DNA of 64,000 nt from Lysobacter sp. S4-A87. GTDB taxonomy: Bacteria; Pseudomonadota; Gammaproteobacteria; Xanthomonadales; Xanthomonadaceae. Both the position numbers and the translations under genes were made by a program. Each line of letters starts with the position of its first letter. Position 1 is the stretch's first letter. The notes beneath the pieces were generated by a model that had not been told where the DNA came from, did no database searches, and saw nothing but the letters and a program-made list of their open reading frames with translations. This document shows, in pieces, positions 61,854 through 64,000 of the stretch. Location of the stretch: the NCBI RefSeq assembly GCF_022637455.1, contig NZ_CP093341.1:3824506-3888505 (forward strand), in the 5' to 3' direction.

Positions 61854-64000
61854 ATGCCTGCGCGTTGCCGTGGCTTCTGCCACCGGAACAAATCGCTCCA
61901 TCGGTCCGCACTGGCGATAGCGCTGGCGCGAGCGATGCTCTGCATGCCGGTAGTGCTATCGGCCGTGTTGTTGCCAATCGAATCGGACGCGCAGACGTTC
62001 GGGCCGGGCACGCTGCCACCCATCGACCTCAACGGCGGAACTGCCCTGATCGTGGGCAACACCACCGTCAACGCGACGGCCGGCACGCATGCCGTGCGTG
62101 TGCGCGGTGGCGGTACGATGACGATCGACACGCAGCAGCCGCCATCGGGCGCGATCATCCTGACCGCGGGAAACGGCAACGCACTGTTTGCGGATGGGGG
62201 CACGGTTTTCGTGCCAAACGGCCTCAATCTGTTCACGACTGGCGGCAATGCAATCGTCGTCAATGGTGGCAGCCAGGTCGATATCGCGGCCGGTCAGTTC
62301 AACATCACCGGCGTCGGCGATGCCGTCGTGGCGATCAGCGGCGGCGTCGCAAATGTCTCCAACGCCACCGTAAACAGCAGGGCGACGGCAACGGCGAACA
62401 TCTCCAACGCGCATGGCTTCATCGCCGAATCCGGCGGACGCGTCTCGCTCAGCGGCATCAATCAGCTCAACATGTCGGCATTCAATGCCGTGGCATTCGG
62501 CGCCTCCGGTGCGAACAGCGTTGTCAGCAGCGCCACCCAGCCGCTGGTCGCGATGAGCGGCATCGGGTCGCTCGGCATCTACGTGCACGACGGCGGCCAG
62601 GTGTTCATGCCGGCCGGCACCACCATCACGATGAACGGCACCAACAGCGTCGGCGTCAGCGTGGACAACACCACGGTCGCGGCAGGCACATTGGGCAGCG
62701 GACTGACCATCAATTTCACCAACGCATCGCCCACGCAGGCCGGCGGCACGGGCGTGGTCACGCTCAACGGCGGCGTGGTGACGCTCGACAGCTTCAATGT
62801 CGCCGGCATCGGCGCCGGGGCAGGCGCGTGGTCACGCCCCGGCACCACCATCACCTTGACCGGCAGCAGCAACATCAACATTGCTTCCACGACCAATCCG
62901 ACGTTCTACAACCTGCTGACGAACAATCTGGCGTCCGTCGATGGGCCTGTCGGTTCGGCCTTCGGTGTCGTGTCCGGCCTTCCGATTGCGGGGTTGAAGT
63001 CGCAAGGGTCGATATTCAGCACCGGCACGACCGTCACCGTATCGTCGCCGAACGGGCGCGGTGGCTATGCCGAGGTCAACACCGGTACCGCAATACTGGA
63101 CATCACCAACAACACCATCACCACGACCGGTACGGACAGCGCGGGCCTGTTTGCAGGCGACAACGGCGCGATCACCGGGCGCGATTCGCGCATCACCACC
63201 AGGGGTGGCGGGGCGGCGATGGCGCTGGTCAACTTCGTCGCGCCGGCCTTCATCGACCTGACCAGTTCGCAGGTAACGGCAACAGGCGCGGACACCATCG
63301 GGCTGTACTCCGCCAACCGCACGACCGGGCTGGTCAACCAGGCCGCGCTGACGGGCGGATCGATGACCAGCGAGTACGTCGCCATCCTCGGCAACGGACC
63401 ACTGGACGTGACCGTGGATGGGGGTGCCAGCGTCAGCAGCCCGAACTATCTGATGTATTCGCAGGCACTGGCTACGCCTTTCGCCCAGCCGTCGATCGTC
63501 CAGCTGTTTGCCGACGATGCCACACTCAGTGGCGCAGCCGGCGCCAATGCCGGCGCCACGGCCAACATGACCCTGCACAACGGTTCGCACTGGACCGGAC
63601 AGGCCTACTACCTCACGAACGGGACCCTGGATGCCACCAGCATCTGGACGGTGCCCACTGATTCGATCCTGACCGCCACGCTGACCAACGCCGGCCGGGT
63701 CGAGTTCACCGTGCCGCAAAACGGAGCCTTCAAGGAGTTGTGGACCCGCGATTACGCCGGAACCGGCGGAACGCTCGCCATCAATACATTCCTGGGTCCT
63801 GACAATTCGCCGTCGGACAAACTCGTGCTGTACAACGGCGGCAACGCCAGTGGCGCCGGATTCCTGGAGGTCGCCAACACCGACGGTGCAGGCGATGTCA
63901 CCGTCGCCAACGGCATCCTGGTCGTGCAGGCGATCGAAGGCGCGACGACGTCGGGCGATCTGCTGGCGCTGGCCGCGCCGGTCATCGCCGGGCCGTACGA
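61854..64000 (+). CDS. Autotransporter-type beta-helical passenger protein (partial)
   Basis: The open frame starts at the ATG at 61854 with GGGAG 9 bases upstream and runs past the right edge (at least 715 codons). A long basic N-region and signal core end near residue 46 (LLPIESDAQ). The rest is a Gly/Ala/Thr/Asn-rich series of short strands (NGGTALIVGNTTVNA, GGNAIVVNGGSQVDI, LNGGVVTLDSF) typical of a right-handed parallel beta-helix. The last part, LVLYNGGNASGAGFLEVANT followed by VTVANGILVVQAIEGATTSG, matches the pertactin-like junction near the barrel. The C-terminal beta-barrel should lie just beyond the window. It would be a surface adhesin or related exoprotein; no enzyme motif is seen. 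Confidence 0.85.
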   Translation, partial: MPARCRGFCHRNKSLHRSALAIALARAMLCMPVVLSAVLLPIESDAQTFGPGTLPPIDLNGGTALIVGNTTVNATAGTHAVRVRGGGTMTIDTQQPPSGAIILTAGNGNALFADGGTVFVPNGLNLFTTGGNAIVVNGGSQVDIAAGQFNITGVGDAVVAISGGVANVSNATVNSRATATANISNAHGFIAESGGRVSLSGINQLNMSAFNAVAFGASGANSVVSSATQPLVAMSGIGSLGIYVHDGGQVFMPAGTTITMNGTNSVGVSVDNTTVAAGTLGSGLTINFTNASPTQAGGTGVVTLNGGVVTLDSFNVAGIGAGAGAWSRPGTTITLTGSSNINIASTTNPTFYNLLTNNLASVDGPVGSAFGVVSGLPIAGLKSQGSIFSTGTTVTVSSPNGRGGYAEVNTGTAILDITNNTITTTGTDSAGLFAGDNGAITGRDSRITTRGGGAAMALVNFVAPAFIDLTSSQVTATGADTIGLYSANRTTGLVNQAALTGGSMTSEYVAILGNGPLDVTVDGGASVSSPNYLMYSQALATPFAQPSIVQLFADDATLSGAAGANAGATANMTLHNGSHWTGQAYYLTNGTLDATSIWTVPTDSILTATLTNAGRVEFTVPQNGAFKELWTRDYAGTGGTLAINTFLGPDNSPSDKLVLYNGGNASGAGFLEVANTDGAGDVTVANGILVVQAIEGATTSGDLLALAAPVIAGPY

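Overview
The window is 64 kb of high-GC DNA with densely packed genes. It looks like a chromosome segment of a gammaproteobacterium of the Xanthomonadaceae/Lysobacterales, near Lysobacter or Luteimonas. This rests on gene content and style: a DcaP-type porin, an extracellular S8 protease with a PPC domain, TBDR-free porin-based phosphate uptake, and many dispersed hairpin repeats. The genus is inference; the DNA alone does not prove it. Both ends cut genes: parC on the left and a large autotransporter on the right.

Layout. 1-9 kb: parC (partial), rnk, tRNA-Leu(CAG), a secreted protein resembling the pertussis-toxin S1 ADP-ribosyltransferase, rnr-rlmB, a guanidine-II riboswitch controlling a Gdx/SugE exporter, and rnt. 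9-12.5 kb: a copper-related RiPP operon hvfABCX (MNIO/bufferin family) preceded by an ECF sigma gene and an ECF-type promoter; its precursor peptide carries two canonical EF-hand loops. 12.8-20.5 kb: a phosphate regulon island (oprP, two pstS genes, pstC, pstA, pstB, phoU) with Pho-box-like sites. 20.6-31 kb: nth, two crotonase-fold enzymes, a degenerate FKBP, DUF1289-Nudix-sulfurtransferase, a PstS-like/OmpA fusion, a DUF4139 lipoprotein, a PCuAC copper chaperone and a CDF transporter.

31-43 kb: a DcaP porin followed by an amino-acid decarboxylase island. It has three paralogous fold-I PLP decarboxylases (AdiA-like, ornithine-type, and one of unresolved specificity) and two matching antiporters (AdiC-like, PotE). 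This looks like a proton-consuming acid-resistance and polyamine module. 43-51.6 kb: thioesterase, uvrA, a large palindromic structured element, an OmpA/BON-like lipoprotein, the S8 protease and a DUF937-OmpA protein. 51.8-61.5 kb: conserved housekeeping genes rplU-rpmA-obgE, rpsT, murJ, ribF-ileS-lspA-ispH and tRNA-Thr(CGT). 61.6-64 kb: a gene remnant, then the autotransporter passenger.

The most novel-looking items are the pertussis-like ADP-ribosyltransferase beside tRNA-Leu, the EF-hand HvfA precursor with its ECF control, the three-decarboxylase island with a possible Arg-rich leader ORF, the PstS-OmpA fusion, and the nested inverted-repeat element upstream of uvrA. Several 9-15 bp in-frame tandem repeats (toxin N-terminus, IleRS C-terminus, an intergenic mini-ORF relay) suggest a genome prone to repeat expansion.
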